Shown here one piece after another: positions 6,963 to 13,375 of a stretch of 13,962 nucleotides of DNA. Each line of letters begins with the position of its first letter. Position 1 is the stretch's first letter. The position numbers were made by a program, and so were the translations under genes. Origin of the DNA: an uncultured Lachnospiraceae bacterium (lineage in GTDB: Bacteria > Bacillota > Clostridia > Lachnospirales > Lachnospiraceae). The stretch covers positions 1-13,962 of the forward strand of contig CATZYB010000049.1 of the NCBI GenBank assembly GCA_958426095.1, given 5' to 3'. The notes below the pieces were generated by a model. The model was given only the letters and a program-made list of their open reading frames with translations, searched no databases and was not told where the DNA came from.

Positions 6963-7011
6963 GTTATATATCTTTATATAACATAATATAGCATTTTTAA
7001 TAATTTGTCAA
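6963..7011 (-). promoter_or_regulatory. Sigma-A promoter and palindromic operator of the kinase-transport operon
   Basis: On the minus strand a perfect TTGACA (7011-7006) and TATTAT (6988-6983) are 17 bp apart, with a start predicted near 6976 and a leader of about 60 bases. Directly after the -10 lies GTTATATA-AAGA-TATATAAC (6982-6963), a perfect 8-bp inverted repeat that covers the start site. From the -10 onward 14 of 15 bases match the SIS promoter (TATWATGTTATATAA). Outer GT...AC ends fit GntR-family operators. Likely target of the regulator at 1535-2245. Confidence 0.75.
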
Positions 7012-7105
7012 ATTAAAGTATCTGTTTTTAGTTAAATAATTATAAAGGATTTTTGTCAGATTGTAACAAAGATGGTAAAATTACCAATAATTAACAGAAA
7101 TGTAT

Positions 7106-7144
7106 AAAAAAAACTGCCGCCCAGGCATCGGCTCTGAACGGCAG
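7106..7144 (-). terminator. Rho-independent terminator of the flavodoxin-dehydrogenase-methyltransferase operon
   Basis: CTGCCG (7114-7119) pairs with CGGCAG (7139-7144), with a weaker inner CAG/CTG pairing, and eight T residues follow on the minus strand (7113-7106). It lies 12 bp past the methyltransferase stop. The 94 bases between it and the kinase promoter (7012-7105) hold nothing I can identify. Confidence 0.85.
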
Positions 7145-7156
7145 AATAAACTTTTA

Positions 7157-7780
7157 TTAACTTCTTTTTGGGTAACAATAAACCCGCGTTGTCATATTGC
7201 GAGTCGTGTCGCCAACTTCGCTTTTTAAAACAAATCCGGCGCGATCGAACAACGCTCCAAAAACCGGATGATAATAGATAATCCATATCTGTCGATTCCG
7301 TCTTTTTTGACTATCTTTAATTTTTTGGATAACCTTTTCCAGGATGAATTCCCCAAATGGATTGTAGAAATAGAAAACGTCATAATCGGCATAGCTTGAG
7401 AAATCCACCGCATCGCTGCAAATACACTCTGCATCCATTTTAAGCTTTTCCATATTTTTTCGGGCAATAGCTGCCAAATGCGGGTCCAACTCTAATCCGG
7501 CTACTTTTTGATATCCGATTTCTACAGCACATTTCAGGCACATTCCTTTTCCGCATCCCACATCAAGAAAAGTTGCCCTGGAAGGATCGATCGGAACTGC
7601 CCGCAGCATTCTCATCATATCTTTGGTATCAGTCATGCAATATCCATTAAATTCTTCTGAATCCATCTGCAGCTTCCCCGCATAGGCCATGCTGAAATCC
7701 AAACCGTGAAGCCGCTCATAAATATAGCTGATCAGATATTTTGTCCAGCGCTTCGCCCTCAGCATCGTATTATTCTTCAT
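7157..7780 (-). CDS. Small class I SAM-dependent methyltransferase
   Basis: 207 residues from the ATG at 7780, with GGAGGG seven bases ahead. A basic lead (RAKRWTKYLISYIYERLHGLDF) and the stretch EEFNGYCMTDTKDMMRML precede motif I FLDVGCGKGM (71-80), acidic motif II GLELDPHLAAIARKN (95-109), CSDAVDF (121-127) and a motif-IV-like YFYNPFGEF (138-146). The fold and SAM site are clear. The NPF in place of NPPF/Y gives no firm clue to the methylated target. It is the third gene of the flavodoxin/dehydrogenase operon, 23 bp after the dehydrogenase stop. The substrate and pathway are unknown to me. Confidence 0.75.
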   Translation of the reverse strand: MKNNTMLRAKRWTKYLISYIYERLHGLDFSMAYAGKLQMDSEEFNGYCMTDTKDMMRMLRAVPIDPSRATFLDVGCGKGMCLKCAVEIGYQKVAGLELDPHLAAIARKNMEKLKMDAECICSDAVDFSSYADYDVFYFYNPFGEFILEKVIQKIKDSQKRRNRQIWIIYYHPVFGALFDRAGFVLKSEVGDTTRNMTTRVYCYPKRS

Positions 7781-7803
7781 CCTAAGCCCTCCATACACTG
7801 CTT

Positions 7804-8976
7804 CTACCGGTAAGACTTTTCAAATATTTTTATGCAGTCCTCCTCCGACAGTTCCGCCGGATCGGAGGCAAACAGACCGCCCATCGTATCCCTTGCATTC
7901 TTAGCCAATGCCGGAAATTCCTCTGGGGTAAGTCCATAATCGGACATTTTCAGATTATTTACACCACAGGCCTTTTGCAATTTATCCAGCATTGTGATAA
8001 AATCCTGAGCCTGATCGGCCTGCGGCATACCCATGGCCCGGGCCATTCGGATAAATCGGTCATCGCAGACATGTAAATCCACAAAATGCTGATAGTAAGC
8101 CCTGGAAATCATAATCAAACCGGCTCCATGGGGCAAGTCGTGATGATAGGCGCTCATGGCATGTTCCATCGCATGTTCGCTGGTACAGGCCCCCGTAACC
8201 ATAGAATAGCCGGAAAGTGTGTTGGCAAAGGCCACTCTTTCACGGGCCTCCATGTCCGCTCCGTTATTTACTGCATTGGCAAGGTTCTTTGCCACATTTT
8301 CAATCGCCGTCAGCGCCACCATATCCGAAAATGGATTGGCAAATTTAGATATATATACCTCGGTACTGTGAAACAGTGCGTCAAACCCCTGGAAAGCAGT
8401 GAACATCGGCGGTACTGTAACCATCAGCTCCGGGTCAACAATAGACAGCACGGGAAACAGAGAGTCGTATCCCCCAAAGCCAATCTTCTCATTGGTTTCG
8501 TCATTGGAGATTACGCCCCACTGGTCAACCTCGCTGCCCGTTCCCGCCGTGGTGGTAATGGCCACGATCGGTAATGGCTGTTCTGTCAGCGGCTGGCCTT
8601 TTCCTGTACCGCCGGAAATGTAATCCCACAGGTCGCCGCCGTTTGCCGCCATCGCCGCGATGGCTTTCGACGCATCCATGACGCTGCCTCCGCCCAGGGC
8701 TACGATAAAGTCGCATCCATTTGTCTTTGCAAAGGCAGCGCCGTCCATAACGGTGGTCTTCAGCGGATTTGCTTCAATTTTATCAAACAGTACACTGACC
8801 ACGCCCCGGCGCGCAAGCTGTTCGATCACCCGGTAAACATAACCGTTTTCTTTGGTGGATTTTCCGTTGGATGTGACAAGCATGGCCTTATTCCCCGGAA
8901 GGGACTGTTTACCCAGTTCGTTTAGCGCACCCGCGCCAAAAATCCATTTTGTCGGCATATATATTGTAAAGCTCAT
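7804..8976 (-). CDS. Iron-containing alcohol dehydrogenase
   Basis: 390 residues. The start at 8976 overlaps the flavodoxin stop as ATGA and gives the family-standard MSFTIYMPTKWIFGAGALNEL. Rossmann-type NAD(P) binding is shown by VALGGGSVMDASKA (92-105) and TTTAGTGSEVD (141-151). Metal ligands are Asp199 and His203 (FQGFDALFHSTEVY), His268 and His283 (SEHAMEHAMSAYHHDLPHG); the last His pair is spaced one residue wider than in FucO as I recall it. Members interconvert alcohols and aldehydes, for instance in fermentation or detoxification of reactive aldehydes. Coupled to a flavodoxin upstream and a methyltransferase downstream. The particular substrate is not readable. Confidence 0.92.
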   Translation of the reverse strand: MSFTIYMPTKWIFGAGALNELGKQSLPGNKAMLVTSNGKSTKENGYVYRVIEQLARRGVVSVLFDKIEANPLKTTVMDGAAFAKTNGCDFIVALGGGSVMDASKAIAAMAANGGDLWDYISGGTGKGQPLTEQPLPIVAITTTAGTGSEVDQWGVISNDETNEKIGFGGYDSLFPVLSIVDPELMVTVPPMFTAFQGFDALFHSTEVYISKFANPFSDMVALTAIENVAKNLANAVNNGADMEARERVAFANTLSGYSMVTGACTSEHAMEHAMSAYHHDLPHGAGLIMISRAYYQHFVDLHVCDDRFIRMARAMGMPQADQAQDFITMLDKLQKACGVNNLKMSDYGLTPEEFPALAKNARDTMGGLFASDPAELSEEDCIKIFEKSYR

Positions 8977-9449
8977 ACTTCTTCCACCCACTTTCTCAGA
9001 ACATCTTCAGATACTTTTCCATTCAGCATCCTGCCGTTTACGAGCGCCGCGCCCGGGCAGCTTGGTTTCAGCCTGTCATTTGTCCGTCCCAGGCCGCTGC
9101 CGCCGGAGGTTGCAAAAGGAATAATCGTCTTTCCGGAAAAATCATAGCTTTCCAAAAATGTGTTGATAATGGTCGGAGCCACATACCACCATATTGGAAA
9201 ACCTACAAAGACAGCCTCATACTGCTCCATATTTGCCACCTTCTCAGCAATCGCCGGACGGGACGCCGGATTATTCATCTCCACTGAACTGCGGCTTTTT
9301 TTATCCATCCAGTTCAAATCAGCGTCGGTATAGGGAATCTCCGGTTTGATCTCAAAAAGATCTGCTTTTGCCGCCTTTGCCAGCGCCTTTGCGGCCCTTT
9401 CAGTCACGCCGCTCGCTGAAAAATATGCTACTAAAATTTTTTTGCTCAT
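8973..9449 (-). CDS. Flavodoxin (flavodoxin_4 type)
   Basis: 158 residues from the ATG at 9449 (GGAGGT seven bases ahead; the ATG at 9467 has none). The FMN phosphate loop is ILVAYFSASGVTERAAKAL (5-23), followed by DLFEIKPEIPYTDADLNWMDKKSRS (30-54), VFVGFPIWWYVAPTIINTFL (80-99) and GKTIIPFATSGGSGLG (106-121). The length and motifs match the single-domain flavodoxins that sit beside dehydrogenases and aldo/keto reductases in Clostridia. It carries electrons or acts as an FMN-dependent reductase in the cytoplasm. It is the first intact gene of its operon. I see no clear promoter in the 70 bases ahead. It is the only intact one of three flavodoxin-like sequences in the window. Confidence 0.9.
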   Translation of the reverse strand: MSKKILVAYFSASGVTERAAKALAKAAKADLFEIKPEIPYTDADLNWMDKKSRSSVEMNNPASRPAIAEKVANMEQYEAVFVGFPIWWYVAPTIINTFLESYDFSGKTIIPFATSGGSGLGRTNDRLKPSCPGAALVNGRMLNGKVSEDVLRKWVEEV

Positions 9450-9521
9450 AATAATACCTCCATACAATATTTATATTATTCGAAAACAACTCTGCCTTCT
9501 GATTCATTCTTTTTTCCTCCG

Positions 9522-9836
9522 CTATCGCTCTTTGATTCCTCTGGCCATATAAAAGCCTGCAAAAACCGTATCATACTGTTCCAGGTTCTCAATATGCGTG
9601 GACAATTCAGGACGAACGCCATTATTTTTTTCAGCCTGTCCGTCATCAATGGTATCATTATAGTTGTCCGGATAAGGCTCCGTTGTCCGAATAGAAAACA
9701 AATCTCCGCCGGAAGCTTCTGCGATCATACGAGCCATCACACCCGTGCATCCACATCATCGGGAAGCTCCGCCTTCTCTGCGGCTCTCTTCTCCTGATTG
9801 CCGCAAGCGGGCAGGGAACAGATCAATATGGATATC
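9522..9836 (-). pseudogene. Remnant of a lipoprotein flavodoxin
   Basis: Two frames together give a lipoprotein flavodoxin. The first reads ISILICSLPACGNQEKRAAEK and on to ELPDDVDARV, with a lipobox SLPAC, then stops at TGA near 9741. After a frame change the second reads ARMIAEASGGDLFSIRTTEP, then YPDNYND, and ENLEQYDTVFAGF before degenerating into YMARGIKER and a stop at 9522. The expected first beta-strand with the FMN loop and everything after VFxGFPIWW are missing. At least one frameshift and two deletions are therefore needed. No start codon of its own is visible; its 5' end is fused to the MerR-like fragment. Confidence 0.72.
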
Positions 9837-10007
9837 CATTCCCGCTGTCATTAAAACATGTATGACACCCACCTTTCGAAGTTCATCTTCCGTATAATCC
9901 GGCACATCATTCACAAGGGTTTCATGCACAATCAATCCGTATTTCTCATAAGCGTTCAGTTTTTCCAAGCTGATACCGAACCGTTTGCTTGCCTCTTTCA
10001 GCGTCAT
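9756..10007 (-). pseudogene. Truncated MerR-family regulator fused out of frame to the flavodoxin remnant
   Basis: Starts at an ATG (10007) with a good GGAGGATATCA site. Residues 1-55 look like a MerR helix-turn-helix: MTLKEASKRFGISLEKLNAYE, then GLI, DYTEDELRKVGVIHVLMTAGM. After AGM the sequence becomes arginine/glutamate-rich (LFPARLRQSGEESRREGGASR), which is the lipoprotein-flavodoxin DNA read in the wrong frame. The dimerisation coiled coil and effector part are gone. The 83-residue product might still be made and bind DNA weakly, but loss of function is more likely. The LysR terminator ends only 21 bp upstream, so no room remains for its original promoter. Confidence 0.65.
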
Positions 10008-10028
10008 TGATATCCTCCGTTCTATTAC

Positions 10029-10076
10029 AAAAAAAGTAAGTGCTGTCAGAAAAAGTTCTCTTCCAACTGCACTTAC
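10029..10076 (-). terminator. Rho-independent terminator of the LysR gene
   Basis: GTAAGTGC (10036-10043) pairs with GCACTTAC (10069-10076), with partial inner pairing, and seven T residues follow on the minus strand (10035-10029). It lies 40 bp past the LysR stop. Confidence 0.8.
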
Positions 10077-10116
10077 ATAATAAAACAGAAAGCTTTCTAT
10101 ATCAAATACTTAGTTT

Positions 10117-11007
10117 TTATGTCCTTTCCATGCTTAAAAAGCATTTTATATATTCAATAAATTTTGTAGCTGCCAGGCTAAATGGCTGACCACGTTTCCA
10201 TGCTAACACACTTGTGGCTGTCAAAGCCGGTGACAATGGTCTATAAACAATCCTGGATTGATCCCAAAATGGGACTGCGCCTTCAATTACCAAAGCATAC
10301 GCCAGACCATTACTTACCATAATTGCAGCATTCGTGCTTAAATTACTGGTAAAGGCAACGTTAAGCTTTTCATAATAATCGCCGAACCAGCTCGCCAATT
10401 CACTTTGTACACTCATACGGCGCGGAAGGATCAACGGAAGGTCGACCAATTCCTTTGCAGTGACGTATTCCTTTTGAGTTAAAGGATCATCCGGACCCAT
10501 CAGAACGACCCATTTTTCTTTCATGTCCAAACGGATAAAATCATATTTTTCAATATCAATGGGTTCAAGCAGTAACCCGACATCCATCAGGCCCTTGTCC
10601 ATCTGTTCTTTGACCAGATCCGCCGTAGCTGTGAAAATATCAAAATTAACCCGTGGATATTTTTCCCGAAATTTCTGAAAAAGTTCAGGCAATAATTGCA
10701 CGGAGGCAATTTCACCGCACCCAATGGCAATTTTTCCTTCCACCTGCTCTTCCTGCTCGATCAATTCCTTTTGCGTTTTATCCACAAGCTGCAAAATTTC
10801 CTCCGCTCTTCTGCGCAGAAGAATCCCTTCATTCGTCAGGGTAATTTTTCGGGAGCCCCTTTCAAATAATTTGACGCCGACTTCTTCTTCCATCTGTGCC
10901 AATTGCCGGCTCAAAGTCGGCTGAGTAATATGTAAAACCTCGGATGCCCTTGTAATACTTTCTTCACGCACCACAGTCAAAAAATATCGAAGAACTCTGA
11001 TTTCCAT
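10117..11007 (-). CDS. LysR-family transcriptional regulator
   Basis: 296 residues from the ATG at 11007, which gives the family-standard lead MEIRVLRYFLTVVREESITRA; a GTG at 11022 in the same frame is a weaker choice. The winged helix-turn-helix (1-60) shows ASEVLHITQPTLSRQLAQME and GVKLFERGSRKITLTNEG. The effector domain runs from about 88 (GKIAIGCGEIASVQLLPEL) through MDVGLLLEPIDI and ends near TSVLAWKRGQPFSLAATKFI. The protein is close in style to the CynR/CbbR group, but the effector is unknown. A T-N11-A box overlaps its own promoter and an alike box lies ahead of the C39 peptidase gene immediately upstream, so autorepression and activation of the peptidase are predicted. Confidence 0.9.
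   Translation of the reverse strand: MEIRVLRYFLTVVREESITRASEVLHITQPTLSRQLAQMEEEVGVKLFERGSRKITLTNEGILLRRRAEEILQLVDKTQKELIEQEEQVEGKIAIGCGEIASVQLLPELFQKFREKYPRVNFDIFTATADLVKEQMDKGLMDVGLLLEPIDIEKYDFIRLDMKEKWVVLMGPDDPLTQKEYVTAKELVDLPLILPRRMSVQSELASWFGDYYEKLNVAFTSNLSTNAAIMVSNGLAYALVIEGAVPFWDQSRIVYRPLSPALTATSVLAWKRGQPFSLAATKFIEYIKCFLSMERT
10131..10143. promoter_or_regulatory. LysR-box-like palindrome inside the 3' end of the LysR gene
   Basis: TGCTTAAAAAGCA is a T-N11-A palindrome. The 16-base string 10129-10144, read on the minus strand, equals 11986-12001 exactly. It lies in codons for the CFLSM tail of the LysR protein, so it may be coding chance; if functional it could be an auxiliary site. Confidence 0.35.
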
Positions 11008-11043
11008 CGGTAAACCACTCACTTCCCATGCTCATTTTTAATT

Positions 11044-11072
11044 ATTATATCATTTTCATGCTTTTTGGGCAA
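11044..11072 (-). promoter_or_regulatory. LysR promoter with overlapping T-N11-A box
   Basis: Minus strand: TTGCCC (11072-11067), 17 bp, TATAAT (11049-11044) with an extended TG one base upstream. TGCCCAAAAAGCA (11071-11059) fits T-N11-A and overlaps the -35 and spacer, the placement typical of LysR autorepression. Confidence 0.65.
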
Positions 11073-11085
11073 TATTTTGAAAGTT

Positions 11086-11895
11086 TTAGTAAGCCTCCAG
11101 AATCAGGCACTGCCTGCCCCTCGAAGAAAACACTTCTTCAAAGGCCTGTCGACTGTATTCTATAAGCCCGGAAATAGGATCTGCAATTGTTACAGTATTC
11201 TCCGAATATCCAACTAATACGGCGCCATGATCATTGGTACTCCAATCCACATAATTTCCTTCTTCTGTATACCAGCCTTCCGCCCTTTGCCGCGGCTCCA
11301 TATAAATTGTCACCCATACGACTACCGGCGTATCCTCACTGTTCAGTCTGTACAATTCTTCCGTAGACGCGCCTGTCAAATCCACCGCCCGAATAGAACT
11401 TCCCTGATCATTAAGATAATTATTTGCCGCTATGCGAATAGCTTCTACTCCACAGACATAACCGCCGTTGGTTTTCGGATTACCTGCAAAATACCGGTTT
11501 AAATCAGGACCATATATCCATCCATCACTGCCATAATATAAATTTGCAGGAACAGTTGGAAGATATTCCTCCGCCATAACCACCTTGTCCGCATAAAAGC
11601 CATAGTAATTAAGTACCATCGTCAACGCAGTAATTTCGCATCCGGTCGGAAGTTCCGGCATTTGCAGCGTAACGGTAAAATTGTCAATTATATGCTCTGT
11701 CGGTATTTCCGTCTTTGCCTCCATCTCCTCGGCTACAATTTTTTCTTCCTCTTGCTCAAAAACGATATCCATTTTTTCCTCCGACTCCGGGTTCGATACT
11801 TTTGATTCGGATATCAGACAAAATCTATTTGAGGCCAGAATACCCATTACTAATACGGAACCTGCAGCAGCAGCAACAAACCTTCGAAACTTCAT
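11086..11895 (-). CDS. Secreted or membrane-anchored C39-like cysteine peptidase
   Basis: 269 residues with AAGGAGG before ATG. KFRR then a hydrophobic stretch VAAAAGSVLVMGILA (8-22) makes a signal peptide or anchor; there is no lipobox. A Glu-rich spacer (about 38-68) leads to the peptidase_C39_2 domain: MPELPTGCEITALTMVLNYYG with the predicted nucleophile Cys, GSDGWIYGPDLNRYF, NDHGAVLVGYSENTVTIADP with the predicted catalytic His and Asp, and LIEYSRQAFEEVFSSRGRQCLILE. The domain is used outside the cell to cut peptides or cell-wall proteins. It is not attached to an ABC transporter as bacteriocin-leader C39 peptidases are. A promoter and a LysR box lie upstream. The natural substrate is unknown. 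Confidence 0.85.
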   Translation of the reverse strand: MKFRRFVAAAAGSVLVMGILASNRFCLISESKVSNPESEEKMDIVFEQEEEKIVAEEMEAKTEIPTEHIIDNFTVTLQMPELPTGCEITALTMVLNYYGFYADKVVMAEEYLPTVPANLYYGSDGWIYGPDLNRYFAGNPKTNGGYVCGVEAIRIAANNYLNDQGSSIRAVDLTGASTEELYRLNSEDTPVVVWVTIYMEPRQRAEGWYTEEGNYVDWSTNDHGAVLVGYSENTVTIADPISGLIEYSRQAFEEVFSSRGRQCLILEAY

Positions 11896-11932
11896 ATAAA
11901 ATCCTCCTTCTGTTATATATTTTTCTACAAAT

Positions 11933-11962
11933 ATTATAAATATAAGTCTTTATCCATGTCTA
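11933..11962 (-). promoter_or_regulatory. Promoter of the C39 peptidase gene
   Basis: Minus strand TAGACA (11962-11957), 18 bp, TATAAT (11938-11933), with start predicted near 11926, about 30 bases ahead of the ATG. Confidence 0.55.
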
Positions 11963-12225
11963 ATACTCATATTAAATACAGTTTCATGCTTTTTAAGCAT
12001 GAATTTCAAATATATACCAGGGGATTTAAAATTTAATTGAATTAAAAAGAACTTTATGCTCTGGCCATTCACATATTTATAGTAGGTTCTTTCCTTTGTA
12101 GAACGGACGGTCACATAATGCCAAACTCTCTGAAATTGCGAATAACCTTCCAGCCCGACCCGCTCATAGCCTATACTTTTTAAGAGTTCCGTAATTTCTG
12201 TTTCAGATATTACGCGGTTTTCTTC
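11950..12225 (-). other. Unrecognised open frame without start codon, probable 3' gene fragment
   Basis: A 91-codon open frame begins directly after a stop in the truncated ApbE region and has no ATG or GTG near its 5' end. It reads EENRVISETEITELLKSIGY, then LEGYSQFQRVWHYVTVRSTK, then YYKYVNGQ, after which it turns low-complexity (FFLIQLNFKSP). The first 55 residues look protein-like; the rest is AT-rich and overlaps the LysR-box palindrome. It may be the tail of a gene joined to apbE by deletion. I do not recognise the family and confidence is low that anything is made. Confidence 0.3.
11983..12003. promoter_or_regulatory. LysR-box palindrome upstream of the C39 peptidase gene
   Basis: TTCATGCTT-TTT-AAGCATGAA is a perfect 9-bp inverted repeat containing T-N11-A (11987-11999). 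Its centre (11993) is about 67 bp upstream of the predicted transcription start, matching the usual recognition site of LysR activators. Confidence 0.6.
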
Positions 12226-12521
12226 TCAGCGTAAATATCGCTGTCAGGGTCTGTCACCGACCATAATTGCTCAAGCTCAGTCAGTCTGTTTACCGCTTCT
12301 GTCAGCTTATCTTCTGCGTTCGATAGCACTGTTTCTGCATTCTGACCAAAAGCAGTCATCGTTATGTAGGTATCCATGGCGAATAATTCTGTCGTCGCTT
12401 CACTCTGATTGGCATCTTTTGAATACTTTAGCTTTATGAATAACAAGCAAACAATTGCCAAGCATAACACTGCTGCCAGTATATAAACACGGACAACACG
12501 ATAGTTTTTCCATTTCCTCAT
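12210..12521 (-). pseudogene. Truncated ApbE-like FAD:protein FMN transferase (N-terminal 103 residues)
   Basis: ATG overlaps the stop of the aldo/keto reductase remnant as ATGA, a clean operon junction. The product has a basic lead and one membrane anchor (YILAAVLCLAIVCLLFI), then ELFAMDTYITMTAFGQNAET, AEDKLTEAVNRLTELEQLWS and DPDSDIY, the standard ApbE beginning (MDTxxxxxxxG, then the E-x-x-x-S helix and DSDIYxxN). The frame stops 6 residues after SDIY, where intact proteins continue for over 200 residues with the FAD-binding and Mg-binding core. ApbE attaches FMN to flavoproteins outside the membrane; this copy cannot. Confidence 0.75.
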
Positions 12522-13171
12522 AACATCTCAAAATATGCTGCAATAGACTCCATTCGAGAAATCTGATCCACATGGAATGGACAGCGGTGATTACAATGAC
12601 CGCATTTCAGGCAGTCCGATGCTTTCTTTTCCAGTTTCTCATAATGATTGTGGGCAAGGCGGTCACCAGCTCTGGACAGGTCGTAATACTTATTGATCAA
12701 GCCGATGTCCAGCCCGGCAGGGCAGGGCTTGCAGTGATTGCAGTAAACACATTTGCCGTTTGCATCCTTAGGGGCAAAATTGCCAATGACAGAATAATCC
12801 GTTTCTTCCGGCTTATCCAGAGCATATTGCAGGCACTGATATTCCGTAAGCGCCTGACCGAAAGGAGAGGTTTTCGCATCCAAAAGCTGCCCTCCGCTGA
12901 ACGCCTTCATTACAGAGATCCCGACGCCTTCTTTTTCACAGCGGCGGTACAGGGCCATCCGTTCATCCACATCTCCGATTCCATAATCGCCCTTACGGTA
13001 ATCGTAGCCGGGGTTGATACTGAACATCAGCATATCCAGAACTCCCATGTCCAACACCCGGTTTGCGAGGGCGGGGGTATGGGAGGACAGGCCGATATGG
13101 CGGACAACTCCCGCTTCTTTCAAATCCTGAATATAGCGGATCACCCCCGCCTTTTCCACCTTCCGCAGGTC
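12518..13171 (-). pseudogene. Aldo/keto reductase with C-terminal 4Fe-4S domain, 5' truncated and internally deleted
   Basis: From about 13171 the frame reads DLRKVEKAGVIRYIQDLKEA, VRHIGLSSHTPALANRVLD, FSINPGYDY, ISVMKAFSGGQLLD, typical of the AKR barrel from the middle on. The N-terminal half, with the catalytic Asp, Tyr and Lys, is missing. Between LQYALDKP and EETDYSVIGNF about 28 residues of the usual PGV...YLDA stretch are absent, in frame. The tail is intact: CVYCNHCKPCPAGLDIG and CLKCGHCNHRCPFHV give two clustered 4Fe-4S motifs. The visible 213-residue frame could start at a GTG (13159), but no ribosome site supports it. Its 5' end is fused to flavodoxin sequence. Confidence 0.78.
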
Positions 13172-13372
13172 GCAAAGGAAATAATTGTCTTACCAGCAAA
13201 ATCATACTTTTCCATGTCAGGCAGCTTTTCTGCAATCACAGGCCGGGATTGACGGTTCATTCATTTCAACGGAGCTTCTGCTTTTTTATCCATCCAGTTC
13301 AGATCAGCAGAAGAATAGGGAACCTCTGGTTTGATTTCATGCAGATCGGCACCAATCGCTTCTGAAAGAATC
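13172..13372 (-). pseudogene. Flavodoxin remnant with two frameshifts and an internal deletion
   Basis: Translation in pieces gives LSEAIGADLHEIKPEVPYSS, ADLNWMDKK, SRSSVEMNEPS, SRPVIAEKLPDMEKY and DFAGKTIISFAT, closely matching residues 23-114 of the intact flavodoxin at 8973-9449. One base seems lost from an A run (T run 13282-13287), one base gained near 13234, and about 25 residues (the FxGFPIWW region) are missing. The FMN loop at the N-terminus is also missing. It begins right at the MATE stop codon and runs into aldo/keto reductase sequence. Pseudogene beyond doubt. Confidence 0.8.
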
Positions 13373-13375
13373 AGG

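Noticed and set aside
8086..8574. 162-residue open frame on the plus strand
   Set aside because: Antisense to the alcohol dehydrogenase, whose conserved metal and NAD motifs lie on the minus strand; no ribosome site or family resemblance.
12572..13252. 226-residue open frame on the plus strand
   Set aside because: Runs opposite to the aldo/keto reductase remnant with its perfect Cys motifs; product shows no domain features.
13172..13372. Frameshifts as simple sequencing errors in a living flavodoxin
   Set aside because: Even with both indels corrected, the FMN loop, the FPIWW block and the C-terminus are missing, so the gene is broken in any case.
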